Positions 10,761 to 22,797 of a stretch of 64,000 nt of DNA are shown here, in pieces. The DNA lies in assembly GCA_965248075.1 (NCBI GenBank), contig CBDFIL010000002.1:1-64000 (forward strand). The letters run 5' to 3'. The position numbers and the translations under genes were made by a program. The DNA comes from VXNE01 sp965248075. GTDB taxonomy: Bacteria > Pseudomonadota > Gammaproteobacteria > Pseudomonadales > Azotimanducaceae. Position 1 is the stretch's first letter, and each line of letters begins with the position of its first letter. The notes below the pieces were generated by a model that ran no database searches, was not told the origin of the DNA, and saw only the letters and a program-made list of their open reading frames with translations.

Positions 10761-13700
10761 TCAACTGCGGTCAAGGACTCCAGGATCCGGACGAACGTAT
10801 CCTCGGTAGCCTTGTTGGTCCAGCTGCCATTGCGCGGCGGCAGCGTCGGTGCGGGTGGGGAAGGGTCCTACGACGACGCGGTTGTAGTCGCTGCCGTGGA
10901 CTGTGCGGGCGGCATACCCTGCTTGCCGTAGCTGGTCGGTGAACCGTGCAGATTTCTCATAGCTCCGAAAGGCGCCCAGTTGAACAACGAGGCCTCTGCC
11001 GGGCGCGACCGTGGAGCCCGGCAGAGGGGTTGTGGCCTTTGCCTGGGGCGACCCGTCTTGCGGCCAGACCGAAGCGCTCGAGGGCTGCGAAGCAGGCAAG
11101 GCCTGTTCGGTCGCCACCGGTTCCGGGGGGAGTTTCGTATCCGGTTGTCGGGCGCTGGCCGGCGCAGCGGGGAGCTCCGGAGCAGCGGCAGTGGCCCCCA
11201 CGTTGTCGGCATGGGACTCGGCGGCCCCCCGGGGTGTCCCTTGTCCTACAAAGGTCGCCTCCTGCCTCGTGCCGTCCGCCGTGGGCATGACCTCCGTCGG
11301 GCCGCCCAAGGGAATCGATACACGCAGCAAAAGCTCGTGGTGTGAGGGATCTGTTCTATTTTCGCGTCTCAGAGCTTCCAGCTCAATCGTCAGGGGCAGG
11401 GCGGATTGCCGGCTCTCGGCCAAGTTCCAGGACGCTCCCAGGGCTACCTCCCGGCCCTGTCCGGCCCAGCGCAGCCGGCTATACGGCGTCAGCAGACCCG
11501 CCAAGCCCGGCGCCTTCAGGCCGGCGTAGGCGAACTCGGTTTCCATCCGGTACTGCGAGCCTATCCCCATCGTCTCCATCCCCGCCGGGCGCATGACGGC
11601 ATCCGCGTTGTCCCACAGCGTCGTCCGGCCGCCTCCGTCCTGGCCCCACGAGGACATCACCGACGCCCTGAACCCGCGTTGCTTCTCGCCCGGGTCCCAA
11701 CTCGCCTGCACGCCCGCGCCCCAGTCCCGGTATTCGCTTTCATGCACCACCAGCACGCGCCCATGCAGCGCTACTTCCAATCCATGGTTCGTATCCAAGT
11801 ACCCCAGACGGAAACCGGTTTCCACGCCGCTGCCCCGATCCGCGTCGCCCCCGTCGAAACGACCGCCGACCTCCGCCTTCAGACTCAGCGATCGCCCCAC
11901 TGACAGCGACCTTTCGTGCACCCATTCCAGCATCAACCGGGCGCGATGGGCCTGACCGCTCACCTTCGCGATGTCCTCCGGGGCATCGGTCTGCAGTTGC
12001 GCCGTGAAGGCATCCGCCCGCAGCCCCAATTCGTTGCTGCCGCGCCGGCTCAGTACCGCCCTCACTCCCCCGGCGAACATCCGGAAGTCGGCATCGAAGT
12101 CATGCACCCGGCCCGGCTCTTCGACATCCACTTCACCCCCGCCCAAGCCGCCAATGCCCCACACGCCCACGCGTGCGTTCGGCTGCCAGTACACATACGG
12201 GTGAACCGTGTCCATGCGACTCGCAAGTACGCCGTCTATTCCATCGTCGGTGTAGTCCATGTCGCCCCAACTGCGCATGAACGACAGCCCGGCGAGCATC
12301 CTCTCGTTGGCATACAGATCCAGCCCGACGTGAGCGGCATCGAGACCGCCTCGATACTTCATCCCGAGCCGTGTCAGGTCCCCGTTGAAGTGCTGCAGAT
12401 CCCCCTGTCCCCACAACACCGGAACCCAGCTCGTCTCCTGCTCCCGCTCTCCCAGCGCCATCTCGAAGGAGACCCCCGAAAGGCTGGGATCTTGAGCCCT
12501 CATCCCCGAGAAGTCGCCAGATCCCGCTGCCAGCGGCGCGCCTGCGACCCCAGAACCATAGAGTCGATCTTGCCCGTAGACTCCCCCACCAAGCTCCATA
12601 CCGGCGCCGGGAGCAGCGCCCAGGTGGTTTCGGTCGGAGCGTCCGAGGTTCCCTGACGATCCTAGCGACGATCCCAGCGAGAAACTCGACAACCACGATC
12701 CTGGCGCGCCTGTTTCCGGATTGTCCGAATTCCAGCCCGACTCCGTTGCCGCGTTGGTTTTCGCTGCACCCCAAGCGTTGTGCACCAGGGAGCCTTCTGC
12801 TGCTTCGCCGCCGGCGCCCTCGCTGTCGATCCATACCGATTCCCTTCGGCTCGGAGTCGTGGTTCTGTCGTCGTGCGCCGGCGATGGTGTGGACGCCGCT
12901 CCTCCCGACGACCCCAGATGACTCCACTGCCGATGCCGCTCAAATCGACCTTCTATTGCCGTCTGCGCGCTCTCCGCAATCGAGCGCGCGACCACTGCCA
13001 GCATCGCCTCCTGCGTTTGCGAAAACTGCTCCTCCGAGCGCCGCTGCATGAAGTGCACCTGGGTCGACGCGGGATCGCCCGTACTCACCATCTCCGGCAA
13101 CCCGCCCGAGTTCAGCACAATCCCCTCGCCGGCATCGTTCACTTCATCCATTGTTGCCGCTACGGAAATCGTCCTCTGACTTTCGCCTTCCTCGAACACC
13201 ACTGACGCCGGCATTTCCCCATAGTCCTCTTCGGTGGCCCCTCCTGAGGGTGCGGTCACCAGCGGCACTTCCACCCGCCGGTCCGCCGCCGGCGACATCT
13301 TCATGTCGATGTTGACCTGCTGGCCTTCCGACACCGTGTACTTCGGCTGCCCAAAGCTCACCTTCAATGCCACCAGTCCCTTGTCCTCGAGCGTCACCGT
13401 CGCCGCGGCCGGTGCCCCTGCCACCACCATCTCAGACAGCTCCCCAAATCCCACCTCCAGCGTCTCGTCGTCCCCGTCCCCATCGTGGTTGGCCGCAATG
13501 CTCCACGTCTGTTGCGTTGCGTCGGCCGGGAAGGTGAGCGTTCCAGTGCCCGCGTGGGCATCCCAATCCTCCAATCCCTCAACCGTATAGTCACCGACTT
13601 CCGTCGTCTCCGGTCGCGTTACGCGGATCGGGATCGCCAACTCCTCATTGCTGGCCTGACTCAGGTTCACTGCCATCGTGGCGGCCATGCCGGCCTCCGT

Positions 13701-16700
13701 CGCCGTGTAGATCGACTCCTGGAAGGAGACCACCGTCAGTGGGGTATTCTCCGCCGTCACCGCGATGACGAAGCTGCGGCTGGCCACTTCGCCGTCCGCG
13801 TCGACCGCCGTGTAGGTGTAGGCGGTCGCGGCCTGGGCCACCGTCGGCGTGCCGCTCAGCGAGCGCGCATCCGGGTCGAACACCAGGCCCGGCGGCGGGC
13901 TGAGCGAATAGCGCAGCGCGCCGTTGCCGCCGCTGGCCAGCGGCAGCGTCAGCGTCGTGATCGCGACGCCGCGCGTGTAGGTCTGGTCGGGGATGCCGCT
14001 GGCGAAGCTCGGCTGCGTGTCCGCCTGCACCTCCACCGTGAAGGCGTCCGAGGCCGAGTCCTTGCCGTCGCTCGCCGTCACCGTCACCGTGGCCGCGCCC
14101 GCCGCCACCCCGGTCAGCATCAGCGCGGCCTCCGACACCGTCACGCTCGCCTTCGCCGCGTCGTCGGAGACCGCCGTGTAGGTCAGCGCGTCGTTGTCGT
14201 GATCGTCGAACGCGGCGGAAACGTTCACCGTCAGCGTCGCGCCCACGGTCAGCGTACGGTCGGCGAGCGGCGCCGCCACCGTCGGCGGGTTGTTGCCCGC
14301 CCGCGGGGTGGCGCTCGCCTCCTGCGAGGCCGCGCCGTCGCCGGAGGCGTTCACCGCGCGCAGCGCGAAGCTGTACTCGGTGCCGTTGGTCAGGCCCGTC
14401 ACGGTGTGGCTCGCGGTGTCCGCGTCGCTGCCGGCGATGTCGGCCCAGGCGCCGCTGTCGACGCGCAGCTCGTAGCCCGTGATCGTGTCGTTGCCCGGGT
14501 CCGTCCAGCTCAGCGTCACCTGAGCGTCGCCGGCCGCGGCGGTGAGGCCGCTCGGCGCCGCCGGCACCGCGACCACCGTGACGTCCACCGTGGCCGCCGT
14601 CGAGGTGTTCGTGCCGTCGTTCACCGTCAGCGAGAACGTCAGCGTCAGATCGCTCAACAGCTGCGTCGGCGCCGTGAAGGTGGGGCTGGCCGCCGCCGCG
14701 TCGCTCAGCGCCACCGCGGACCCCGTGCCCGAGGCCGGCGCCGTCTGCGTCCAGGTGTACGTCAGCGCCGCGCCCTCCGGGTCCGAGCTGCCGCTGCCGT
14801 CGAGCGTCACCGCCGCCGCCTCGGCCACCGTCTGGGCGGTGCCCGCGTCCGCCGTCGGCGCATCGTTCGTTCCGGCCTCCACCGTGACGTCCACCGTGGC
14901 CGCCGTCGAGGTGTTCGTGCCGTCGTTCACCGTCAGCGAGAACGTCAGCGTCAGATCGCTCAACAGCTGCGTCGGCGCCGTGAAGGTGGGGCTGGCCGCC
15001 GCCGCGTCGCTCAGCGCCACCGCGGACCCCGTGCCCGAGGCCGGCGCCGTCTGCGTCCAGGTGTACGTCAGCGCCGCGCCCTCCGGGTCCGAGCTGCCGC
15101 TGCCGTCGAGCGTCACCGCCGCCGCCTCGGCCACCGTCTGGGCGGTGCCCGCGTCCGCCGTCGGCGCATCGTTCGTTCCGGCCTCCACCGTGACGTCCAC
15201 CGTGGCCGCCGTCGAGGTGTTCGTGCCGTCGTTCACCGTCAGCGAGAACGTCAGCGTCAGATCGCTCAACAGCTGCGTCGGCGCCGTGAAGGTGGGGCTG
15301 GCCGCCGCCGCGTCGCTCAGCGCCACCGCGGACCCCGTGCCCGAGGCCGGCGCCGTCTGCGTCCAGGTGTACGTCAGCGCCGCGCCCTCCGGGTCCGAGC
15401 TGCCGCTGCCGTCGAGCGTCACCGCCGCCGCCTCGGCCACCGTCTGGGCGGTGCCCGCGTCCGCCGTCGGCGCATCGTTCGTTCCGGCCTCCACCGTGAC
15501 GTCCACCGTGGCCGCCGTCGAGGTGTTCGTGCCGTCGTTCACCGTCAGCGAGAACGTCAGCGTCAGATCGCTCAACAGCTGCGTCGGCGCCGTGAAGGTG
15601 GGGCTGGCCGCCGCCGCGTCGCTCAGCGCCACCGCGGACCCCGTGCCCGAGGCCGGCGCCGTCTGCGTCCAGGTGTACGTCAGCGCCGCGCCCTCCGGGT
15701 CCGAGCTGCCGCTGCCGTCGAGCGTCACCGCCGCCGCCTCGGCCACCGTCTGGGCGGTGCCCGCGTCCGCCGTCGGCGCATCGTTCGTTCCGGCCTCCAC
15801 CGTGACGTCCACCGTGGCCGCCGTCGAGGTGTTCGTGCCGTCGTTCACCGTCAGCGAGAACGTCAGCGTCAGATCGCTCAACAGCTGCGTCGGCGCCGTG
15901 AAGGTGGGGCTGGCCGCCGCCGCGTCGCTCAGCGCCACCGCGGACCCCGTGCCCGAGGCCGGCGCCGTCTGCGTCCAGGTGTACGTCAGCGCCGCGCCCT
16001 CCGGGTCCGAGCTGCCGCTGCCGTCGAGCGTCACCGCCGCCGCCTCGGCCACCGTCTGGGCGGTGCCCGCGTCCGCCGTCGGCGCATCGTTCGTTCCGGC
16101 CTCCACCGTGACGTCCACCGTGGCCGCCGTCGAGGTGTTCGTGCCGTCGTTCACCGTCAGCGAGAACGTCAGCGTCAGATCGCTCAACAGCTGCGTCGGC
16201 GCCGTGAAGGTGGGGCTGGCCGCCGCCGCGTCGCTCAGCGCCACCGCGGACCCCGTGCCCGAGGCCGGCGCCGTCTGCGTCCAGGTGTACGTCAGCCCCG
16301 CGCCCTCCGGGTCCGAGCTGCCGCTCCCGTCGAGCGTCACCGCCGCCGCCTCGGCCACCGTCTGGGCGGTGCCCGCGTCCGCCGTCGGCGCATCGTTCGT
16401 TCCGGCCTCCACCGTGACGTCCACCGTGGCCGCCGTCGAGGTGTTCGTGCCGTCGTTCACCGTCAGCGAGAACGTCAGCGTCAGATCGCTCAACAGCTGC
16501 GTCGGCGCCGTGAAGGTGGGGCTGGCCGCCGCCGCGTCGCTCAGCGCCACCGCGGACCCCGTGCCCGAGGCCGGCGCCGTCTGCGTCCAGGTGTACGTCA
16601 GCCCCGCGCCCTCCGGGTCCGAGCTGCCGCTCCCGTCGAGCGTCACCGCCGCCGCCTCGGCCACCGTCTGGGCGGTGCCCGCGTCCGCCGTCGGCGCATC

Positions 16701-19700
16701 GTTCGTTCCGGCCTCCACCGTGACGTCCACCGTGGCCGCCGTCGAGGTGTTCGTGCCGTCGTTCACCGTCAGCGAGAACGTCAGCGTCAGATCGCTCAAC
16801 AGCTGCGTCGGCGCCGTGAAGGTGGGGCTGGCCGCCGCCGCGTCGCTCAGCGCCACCGCGGACCCCGTGCCCGAGGCCGGCGCCGTCTGCGTCCAGGTGT
16901 ACGTCAGCCCCGCGCCCTCCGGGTCCGAGCTGCCGCTCCCGTCGAGCGTCACCGCCGCCGCCTCGGCCACCGTCTGGGCGGTGCCCGCGTCCGCCGTCGG
17001 CGCATCGTTCGTTCCGGCCTCCACCGTGACGTCCACCGTGGCCGCCGTCGAGGTGTTCGTGCCGTCGTTCACCGTCAGCGAGAACGTCAGCGTCAGATCG
17101 CTCAACAGCTGCGTCGGCGCCGTGAAGGTGGGGCTGGCCGCCGCCGCGTCGCTCAGCGCCACCGCGGACCCCGTGCCCGAGGCCGGCGCCGTCTGCGTCC
17201 AGGTGTACGTCAGCCCCGCGCCCTCCGGGTCCGAGCTGCCGCTCCCGTCGAGCGTCACCGCCGCCGCCTCGGCCACCGTCTGGGCGGTGCCCGCGTCCGC
17301 CGTCGGCGCATCGTTCGTTCCGGCCTCCACCGTGACGTCCACCGTGGCCGCCGTCGAGGTGTTCGTGCCGTCGTTCACCGTCAGCGAGAACGTCAGCGTC
17401 AGATCGCTCAACAGCTGCGTCGGCGCCGTGAAGGTGGGGCTGGCCGCCGCCGCGTCGCTCAGCGCCACCGCGGACCCCGTGCCCGAGGCCGGCGCCGTCT
17501 GCGTCCAGGTGTACGTCAGCCCCGCGCCCTCCGGGTCCGAGCTGCCGCTCCCGTCGAGCGTCACCGCCGCCGCCTCGGCCACCGTCTGGGCGGTGCCCGC
17601 GTCCGCCGTCGGCGCATCGTTCGTTCCGGCCTCCACCGTGACGTCCACCGTGGCCGCCGTCGAGGTGTTCGTGCCGTCGTTCACCGTCAGCGAGAACGTC
17701 AGCGTCAGATCGCTCAACAGCTGCGTCGGCGCCGTGAAGGTGGGGCTGGCCGCCGCCGCGTCGCTCAGCGCCACCGCGGACCCCGTGCCCGAGGCCGGCG
17801 CCGTCTGCGTCCAGGTGTACGTCAGCCCCGCGCCCTCCGGGTCCGAGCTGCCGCTCCCGTCGAGCGTCACCGCCGCCGCCTCGGCCACCGTCTGGGCGGT
17901 GCCCGCGTCCGCCGTCGGCGCATCGTTCGTTCCGGCCTCCACCGTGACGTCCACCGTGGCCGCCGTCGAGGTGTTCGTGCCGTCGTTCACCGTCAGCGAG
18001 AACGTCAGCGTCAGATCGCTCAACAGCTGCGTCGGCGCCGTGAAGGTGGGGCTGGCCGCCGCCGCGTCGCTCAGCGCCACCGCGGACCCCGTGCCCGAGG
18101 CCGGCGCCGTCTGCGTCCAGGTGTACGTCAGCCCCGCGCCCTCCGGGTCCGAGCTGCCGCTCCCGTCGAGCGTCACCGCCGCCGCCTCGGCCACCGTCTG
18201 GGCGGTGCCCGCGTCCGCCGTCGGCGCATCGTTCGTTCCGGCCTCCACCGTGACGTCCACCGTGGCCGCCGTCGAGGTGTTCGTGCCGTCGTTCACCGTC
18301 AGCGAGAACGTCAGCGTCAGATCGCTCAACAGCTGCGTCGGCGCCGTGAAGGTGGGGCTGGCCGCCGCCGCGTCGCTCAGCGCCACCGCGGACCCCGTGC
18401 CCGAGGCCGGCGCCGTCTGCGTCCAGGTGTACGTCAGCCCCGCGCCCTCCGGGTCCGAGCTGCCGCTCCCGTCGAGCGTCACCGCCGCCGCCTCGGCCAC
18501 CGTCTGGGCGGTGCCCGCGTCCGCCGTCGGCGCATCGTTCGTTCCGGCCTCCACCGTGACGTCCACCGTGGCCGCCGTCGAGGTGTTCGTGCCGTCGTTC
18601 ACCGTCAGCGAGAACGTCAGCGTCAGATCGCTCAACAGCTGCGTCGGCGCCGTGAAGGTGGGGCTGGCCGCCGCCGCGTCGCTCAGCGCCACCGCGGACC
18701 CCGTGCCCGAGGCCGGCGCCGTCTGCGTCCAGGTGTACGTCAGCCCCGCGCCCTCCGGGTCCGAGCTGCCGCTCCCGTCGAGCGTCACCGCCGCCGCCTC
18801 GGCCACCGTCTGGGCGGTGCCCGCGTCCGCCGTCGGCGCATCGTTCGTTCCGGCCTCCACCGTGACGTCCACCGTGGCCGCCGTCGAGGTGTTCGTGCCG
18901 TCGTTCACCGTCAGCGAGAACGTCAGCGTCAGATCGCTCAACAGCTGCGTCGGCGCCGTGAAGGTGGGGCTGGCCGCCGCCGCGTCGCTCAGCGCCACCG
19001 CGGACCCCGTGCCCGAGGCCGGCGCCGTCTGCGTCCAGGTGTACGTCAGCCCCGCGCCCTCCGGGTCCGAGCTGCCGCTCCCGTCGAGCGTCACCGCCGC
19101 CGCCTCGGCCACCGTCTGGGCGGTGCCCGCGTCCGCCGTCGGCGCATCGTTCGTTCCGGCCTCCACCGTGACGTCCACCGTGGCCGCCGTCGAGGTGTTC
19201 GTGCCGTCGTTCACCGTCAGCGAGAACGTCAGCGTCAGATCGCTCAACAGCTGCGTCGGCGCCGTGAAGGTGGGGCTGGCCGCCGCCGCGTCGCTCAGCG
19301 CCACCGCGGACCCCGTGCCCGAGGCCGGCGCCGTCTGCGTCCAGGTGTACGTCAGCCCCGCGCCCTCCGGGTCCGAGCTGCCGCTCCCGTCGAGCGTCAC
19401 CGCCGCCGCCTCGGCCACCGTCTGGGCGGTGCCCGCGTCCGCCGTCGGCGCATCGTTCGTTCCGGCCTCCACCGTGACGTCCACCGTGGCCGCCGTCGAG
19501 GTGTTCGTGCCGTCGTTCACCGTCAGCGAGAACGTCAGCGTCAGATCGCTCAACAGCTGCGTCGGCGCCGTGAAGGTGGGGCTGGCCGCCGCCGCGTCGC
19601 TCAGCGCCACCGCGGACCCCGTGCCCGAGGCCGGCGCCGTCTGCGTCCAGGTGTACGTCAGCGCCGCGCCCTCCGGGTCCGAGCTGCCGCTCCCGTCGAG

Positions 19701-21234
19701 CGTCACCGCCGCCGCCTCGGCCACCGTCTGGGCGGTGCCCGCGTCCGCCGTCGGCGCATCGTTCGTTCCGGCCTCCACCGTGACGTCCACCGTGGCCGCC
19801 GTCGAGGTGTTCGTGCCGTCGTTCACCGTCAGCGAGAACGTCAGCGTCAGATCGCTCAACAGCTGCGTCGGCGCCGTGAAGGTGGGGCTGGCCGCCGCCG
19901 CGTCGCTCAGCGCCACCGCGGACCCCGTGCCCGAGGCCGGCGCCGTCTGCGTCCAGGTGTACGTCAGCGCCGCGCCCTCCGGGTCCGAGCTGCCGCTGCC
20001 GTCGAGCGTCACCGCCGCCGCCTCGGCCACCGTCTGGGCGGTGCCCGCGTCCGCCGTCGGCGCATCGTCCACCCCGGTCACGGTAACGGAGACGTCCAGC
20101 CTGCCTGCTTCACTGCCGTCGGTCGCCACCGCCGTTACCTCATAGATGTTGTCGGTGTCGGCGTCGGTCGCATTCTCGTGGTCGGGAGGGCTAGCGAAGC
20201 TCAGGGCGCCGCCAGTGCTGATGTTGAAAGCGCTGCTGTCAGCTCCCTCCAAGGTCCACGTCACGGTTTCGCTGGTCGTGTAGGTCGCCACCGTCCCGGT
20301 GCCGTTCTCCGCGTACTGGACCGCTGTCGATCCGCTCACCGCCGGCTCGTCGGTCACGGTGACGGTGACGTTCTTCGAAACGAGGGTCTGGCCTGCCTCG
20401 ACAAGTTCCAGCGTGAACTTGTATTCGTTGTTGGCGTTGGCGTCGTCCGGATCCTCGTAGTCGGGAGAGTCTTCGAAGACCACGGACAGGCTCATGCTTC
20501 CATCCGCCGCGTACGTTTGCAAGACCGAGAAGTCGTCTTCGTCAGCTCCCGACACATCAAAACCCAACAAGGAAATGTCGTCATAGACGACAGGGTAGCT
20601 CCCGACTTCTACAATTTTCTGATGTGTTCTCCGCCCATTGGATCTGTGTATCTCCGTTGATCTGCGGCGGGGCGTACAAATACGCGTAAAAGCTCCGATC
20701 GTGATCCAATTCAACGTTGTTAGGAAACGTGGCCTCCGCATTTACCTCGTTCTCTCCATGGGTAATATAAGTCGCATTGGTGCCCACGGTCACCGACCAC
20801 CACCATACTCCGCTTTCCTGGGTATTCGAGGTCGTTTGCCACGTATTCGTGCCGAGCGTCACATCGACAGTTATGCCTTGCTCGGTACCCGTGTTGCCAG
20901 TGATGTTGAACCCGTCCGAATACTCCGAGGCGTCGACAATGTCATTGCCGGCAATAGGGCTTATGGTCAATGTGTACGCGAAAGCCTCGGTCGGCCAGGC
21001 GAGCCAGGCCAAACAGGCAACGGCGGCCAACACGGCCACGCCCCCCGAGCCGCGACGGCGGCGCTTGGGGATATGGTCTTTGGGAACCAGCCCCACCGGT
21101 GGACCAGGATCGAGAGCGCCGTCCCTTTGGGCCGCCGAGCGGGACTGGCCCGCTTCGGCATCCGGTCTCGATCGGGTCGACTGGCTCATGCGAGGCGGGT
21201 ACGACAAATCAACGGCACGGGTTGGTCCGGGCAT
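10761..21234 (-). CDS. Giant surface fibre: cadherin + 18 PKD repeats + Ig/Calx-beta + beta-barrel + C-terminal SPOR
   Basis: About 3490 residues. Start 21234 overlaps the stop of the upstream broken gene (TGATG); later starts such as 21189 are possible. An extended basic N-region precedes a hydrophobic signal (VAVLAAVACLAWLAWPTEAFA). One single-base shift in the run of T at 20615-20618 separates the 217-residue start from the main frame; removing one base gives QIQWAENTSEIVEVGSYPV, a cadherin-like core. Then come cadherin-like domains, 18 PKD-type repeats (about residues 384-2220), fn3, two Ig-like domains, two Calx-beta domains, a helical segment, a beta-barrel (about 2920-3310, ending LLLRVSIPLGG), a Pro/Ala/Ser-rich linker of about 100 residues and a SPOR domain (GLVVQLGAFRSYEKSARF, VVVGPFPTRTDA). 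Inferred model: fibre outside, barrel in the outer membrane, SPOR gripping peptidoglycan. Confidence 0.8.
14575..20082. repeat. 18 tandem 306-bp repeats (102-residue PKD-type domains)
   Basis: Unit starts recur every 306 bp from 14575 to 19777. Copies differ at essentially two sites: GCG/CCG context giving EGAALTY or EGAGLTY, and CTG versus CTC in the plus-strand text. Units 1-5 (plus-strand order) are type A, 6-16 type B, 17 mixed and 18 type A. The protein unit starts NDAPTADAGTAQTVAEAA and contains TYTWTQTAP. Confidence 0.95.
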
Positions 21235-22130
21235 CAGGCAATCACCGTGACGGCCACCGTGTCCGCCGTCGATGTGTTCGTCTCGTCGTCCACTGTCAGC
21301 GAGAACGTCAACGTCACATCGTTCAACAGCTGCGTCGGCGCGGCGAAGGTGGGGCTGGCCACCGTCGTGTCGCTCAGCTCCAACGCGGACTCCGTGCCCG
21401 AGGCCGGCACCGTCTGCGTCCAGGTATACCTCAGCGTGTCGCCGTCCGGGTTTAAGCTGCCGGTCCCGTCTAGAACGTTACCGTCGCCTGGGGCAGCCTC
21501 GAGGTTCGTGGGGGCGGGCGGGACGAGAGCGTACCCTAAGACGTCGATTTTCATCGAGTCTGTATAGTTCCCGGTTCCGCCAGACGGGCGCGTGTGGCGT
21601 TGATTGGCGATGCTTCACCGTGTGGCTGCGCCGGAGTTATCAGCGGTGCTTGTCGTCAAGTTCCATCTGGGGATAGTTCCGTTGTCGGTATAGGCCATGT
21701 GCACGAAGTATTGGGAGTTGCCATTCAGACGGGCGCCAAAAGGGGCGTTGAACTTCTTGATGCCCGCAGTCCCCAGGTTGGGGTTGGTCAAGGTGTGTGA
21801 GACCGTGTTGCTCGGGTCGCCGGATTCGTCGCCCCTCACCGTTACCGTCAGGGTGATGCCACTAATCGGAGCCCGCTGCATGTCCAACGTGATGGCGTTG
21901 AGGGAGTACTTCAGATGCTGGCCCGTCGTGAAGCCCTGCGCGCAGTCTTGTTGCGCGCAGGCTGTCCTACCGGAAGTGGTTTGGTCCTGGGTGCTCACGG
22001 CCGAGGGCTGGGCTTGTGTTGGCGCCGAAAAGTCGAGCAGCGCGACGGCGCCAAGGAGTGCGCCGACGGACGTCAGCGGTGGGAAGGTCCGGGACTGGCT
22101 TCGCCCTCGTGGGCGCCGGGGGAGGTGCAT
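21234..22130 (-). pseudogene. Duplicated leader gene fused to a PKD domain, broken by an in-frame TGA
   Basis: The N-terminal 170 residues (signal peptide ending SAPTQAQ, then the leader domain) are paralogous to the start of the giant gene at 6813. At 21613-21615 a codon that is TGG (Trp) in the paralog is TGA, ending the frame after GAATR. The same frame continues to 21234: a shortened fn3 start (LEAAPGDGN) is fused directly to a diverged PKD-type repeat (VLDGTGSLNPDGDTLRYTWT). The final TGA overlaps the ATG at 21234 of the giant fibre gene. It is either a decayed recombinant of the two giants or, less likely, two short coupled cistrons. Confidence 0.75.
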
Positions 22131-22585
22131 GTTTCGTTCGCTCTTGAGTTCGGCCGGTGGTGAACTCCGCGTTGGGGAATGGGTTGCGTGAGCCTCCGCC
22201 GGCGGGCCCGAATCTCCGTTAAGCCAATTCAGTCTTCCTCAGCAGCCATCCTTGCCGCACAATTTGACAGCGACATTTCCGACGACTAAAGTGTCGATCG
22301 GAGGCAAGCCGTTCGTGGCCGGCGACAGCGGGCGTCGTTACTCTGGACGGTACCCGAACCATCCTGAGTCGTTCAATGCGAGTCGTCCCGACCGTGTGGG
22401 CTCACGCGAACTCCGGGCGTGCTCTCCGCGTCGCTGGCCACCTCTACCGAGGGGATCTTGCTATCGCCGTCGCCGGGCTACGAATTCACGTGCCTCCATC
22501 CCAAATCGATCGAAGCCGCATGTCCGGAGACTATCAGATCTTTGGCCGGAGCGCGCGGTGTAGCCTTGTCCAACGGAAAGTGAGC
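21478..22585. repeat. Segmental duplication, copy 2
   Basis: Copy of 6129-7270. Similarity begins where the fn3 domain joins the PKD fragment and ends near 22585, where AGTGAGC continues differently from copy 1. Confidence 0.85.
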
Positions 22586-22797
22586 ATCCATGGCTGCAAG
22601 CGGCAAGCTTGCGAGGGTGTCCATCCGAGATGGCGTTCTTCACTCGAGGTCTCGGTGATGCACCCTGTCGGGACGTGGATCGCTGGACCGCACCGACGGA
22701 CCCGCCAGTCATCGGCGGGCAGGGTCCGGGTCATCCGGCCACGCCGACGCCGCTCAGCGATGCCAGGTGGCGGGACCGACTGCTATGCTGGCGCCCC
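22131..22797. other. Gene-free region between the broken leader gene and the Nudix gene
   Basis: The part up to about 22585 is the duplicated upstream region of the minus-strand leader gene and probably held its promoter. From 22586 to 22797 I see no gene. A sigma70-like -10 element (TATGCT, 22784-22789) lies just before the Nudix start. Confidence 0.5.
22760..22789 (+). promoter_or_regulatory. Candidate promoter of the Nudix gene
   Basis: ATGCCA (22760) and TATGCT (22784) are separated by 18 bp. The expected transcription start is within a few bases of ATG 22798, so the mRNA would be nearly leaderless. The -35 match is weak. Confidence 0.35.

Noticed and set aside
13485..20660. Two very long plus-strand frames over the PKD array (up to 2391 codons)
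   Set aside because: They are open only because the 306-bp unit is GC-rich and lacks stops in those frames; the translations are Arg/His-rich or Val/Ser-rich periodic sequences without domains.
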